Of a stretch of DNA of 5,992 nucleotides, positions 5,013 through 5,992 are shown piece by piece. Below the pieces are notes generated by a model. That model ran no database searches and was not told the DNA's origin. It saw only the letters and a list, made by a program, of their open reading frames with translations. Within the stretch, counting starts at the first letter, position 1; each line of letters begins with the position of its first letter. The translations under genes and the position numbers were made by a program. The stretch is taken from assembly GCA_030636255.1 (NCBI GenBank), contig DAOVXH010000118.1, positions 1 through 5,992 on the forward strand. The letters run 5' to 3'. The stretch is from Methanomassiliicoccales archaeon. GTDB taxonomy: Archaea > Thermoplasmatota > Thermoplasmata > SG8-5.

Positions 5013-5891
5013 CTATAAACTGCTCTCAGCTGATTGCACCGTACTCCTCATGAGCATGGCAATTGTCATCCGGCCTACACCACCAGGAACAGGAGTAATA
5101 GCACTGGCAATTTCCTTGACTGCCTCAAAGTCCACGTCTCCGACAATGCGATAGCCACGTTCTCTGGAATCATCATCCACCCGGTTGATACCAATATCAA
5201 TGACAACTGCCCCGGGCTTCACCATATCCGCAGTTACAAAGTTTGGCTTGCCTATTGCCGCAATCAAAATATCTGCCTGGATAGTGAGTTTTTCCATATC
5301 CTTTGTTCTGGAATGGCATAGTGTGACTGTGGCATTGGCTCCCTTCTTTTTCTGCATGAGCAGGGCTGCCATTGGCTTTCCCACAATATTGCTTCTACCG
5401 ATTATTACTGCGTGCTTTCCTTCCGGGTCAATATTCGAACGTGCCAGCATCTCCATTACGCCATTGGGCGTTGCAGGAACAAAACAATCCTGGCCTGCCA
5501 TTAATCTGCCTATGTTTATTGGTGAAAAGCCGTCCACATCCTTTTCCGAATTTATTGATTCCAGAACCAAATTCTCGTCAATCTGGTCTGGCAGTGGCAA
5601 TTGTACCAGAATGCCATGGACCCTGGAGTTTTGATTGAGATTTTCGATTATGGCCAGTAAATCTTTTTGAGATGTATCTTCCTTGAGCATTATTGTCTCG
5701 GAGCCTATGCCCAGTCTTTCGCAGGCCTTGCCCTTGCTTGTCACATAGGACATTGAGGCTGGGTCAGTGCCAACAATAATTACTGTCAAACCTGGAATTA
5801 TGCCCTTCTCCTTAAGACTGGCTATTCTGGGCTTCAGGTCTTCCATTACTTCCCTGGAAAGTGCTTTGCCATCAATTATCTCAGCAGACAT
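5013..5891 (-). CDS. folD: Bifunctional methylenetetrahydrofolate dehydrogenase / methenyltetrahydrofolate cyclohydrolase
   Basis: 292 residues, full family length. FolD interconverts 5,10-methylene-, 5,10-methenyl- and 10-formyl-tetrahydrofolate with NADP in the cytoplasm, linking serine/glycine carbon to formyl donors. Seen in order: YVTSK with catalytic lysine K53 (49-53), ILVQLPLP (94-101) with Q97, DVDGF (118-122) with D120, the Rossmann signature GRSNIVGKP (165-173), and PVPGGVGRMT (267-276). That last motif has Arg where many family members have Pro, a tolerated variation. All key residues are present, so both activities are expected. Its presence implies a folate-type rather than purely methanopterin-type C1 pathway. 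The start at ATG 5891 has no SD; an A/T block about 25-27 bases upstream suggests a leaderless mRNA. It is divergent from the gene at 5943. Confidence in identity is very high. Confidence 0.97.
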   Translation of the reverse strand: MSAEIIDGKALSREVMEDLKPRIASLKEKGIIPGLTVIIVGTDPASMSYVTSKGKACERLGIGSETIMLKEDTSQKDLLAIIENLNQNSRVHGILVQLPLPDQIDENLVLESINSEKDVDGFSPINIGRLMAGQDCFVPATPNGVMEMLARSNIDPEGKHAVIIGRSNIVGKPMAALLMQKKKGANATVTLCHSRTKDMEKLTIQADILIAAIGKPNFVTADMVKPGAVVIDIGINRVDDDSRERGYRIVGDVDFEAVKEIASAITPVPGGVGRMTIAMLMRSTVQSAESSL

Positions 5892-5908
5892 CAGTCCGGT
5901 ATAGGGGG

Positions 5909-5921
5909 AATTATTATTTTA
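5909..5921. promoter_or_regulatory. Shared A/T block forming a bidirectional promoter
   Basis: The block AATTATTATTTTA lies midway in the 51-base spacer between ATG 5891 (minus) and ATG 5943 (plus). Its centre is about 26 bases from each start codon, the usual archaeal TATA-to-start distance for leaderless mRNA. It can be read as a TATA-like box on both strands, and neither gene has an SD. Confidence 0.5.
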
Positions 5922-5942
5922 GAGTTGGGAATACCCATTAGC

Positions 5943-5992
5943 ATGCCAGGAAGAATGACCATCGGTCTCTACAATACATATGACCCAAAGAA
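5943..5992 (+). CDS. 5' end of a protein gene, possibly cysteinyl-tRNA synthetase
   Basis: Only 16 complete codons are in the window, MPGRMTIGLYNTYDPK, open to the right edge. The run MTIGLYNT resembles the start of cysteinyl-tRNA synthetases as I recall them; the B. subtilis enzyme begins MTITLYNTLTRQ. That enzyme charges tRNA-Cys. If so, ATG 5955 would be the family-like start. ATG 5943 is the codon that fits a leaderless transcript from the A/T block at 5909-5921, and no well-spaced SD supports either. Sixteen residues cannot prove the family, so the name is a guess; that a gene begins here is more likely than not. Confidence 0.45.
   Translation, partial: MPGRMTIGLYNTYDPK

Noticed and set aside
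5034..5638. Plus-strand frames at 5034-5321, 5185-5634 and 5372-5638
   Set aside because: They are shadows of folD, whose catalytic and NADP motifs are intact on the other strand.
5927..5936. Quasi-palindrome GGGAATACCC between the A/T block and ATG 5943
   Set aside because: Two mismatches in ten bases and no second copy at a comparable promoter position; too weak to call an operator.

Overview
The window is archaeal. It carries a deoxyhypusine synthase family gene, a Rab-like GTPase of the type with a WDxxGQ switch II, and a small Cdc48 N-domain-like protein. Archaeal TATA boxes lie about 22-34 bp upstream of most starts, and several of those starts have no Shine-Dalgarno (SD) sequence. FolD implies tetrahydrofolate-based one-carbon metabolism. 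Taken together the pattern fits Thermoplasmatota best, possibly an uncultured sediment or marine lineage. An Asgard archaeon is not excluded. This placement is inference from protein style, not from a marker gene.

Layout: (1) 1-1391, minus strand: citrate lyase alpha subunit (citF), cut by the left edge about 50 codons before its expected end. (2) 1392-1504: a divergent promoter region in which both genes have an SD sequence. (3) 1505-2563, plus strand: deoxyhypusine synthase family protein. It keeps the catalytic lysine but differs from the human enzyme at other substrate-pocket positions. (4) 2560-4863, minus strand: four small genes, read right to left as a Cdc48-N-like double-psi beta-barrel protein with a lysine-rich tail, a Rab-like GTPase with a C-terminal helical extension, and two paralogous two-helix membrane proteins. 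Each has its own TATA-like box. (5) 5013-5891, minus strand: folD. (6) 5892-5942: a 51-bp divergent spacer with one A/T block midway between two start codons. (7) 5943 to the right edge, plus strand: the first 16 codons of a gene whose start resembles cysteinyl-tRNA synthetase.

The flanking genes are metabolism and translation housekeeping (CitF, DHS family, FolD, possibly CysRS). The middle block is less ordinary: a signalling-type GTPase, a stand-alone Cdc48-N-like barrel and a duplicated membrane-protein family of unknown function. No RNA gene, CRISPR array, insertion sequence or prophage feature was seen. No gene-free stretch exceeds 150 bases.
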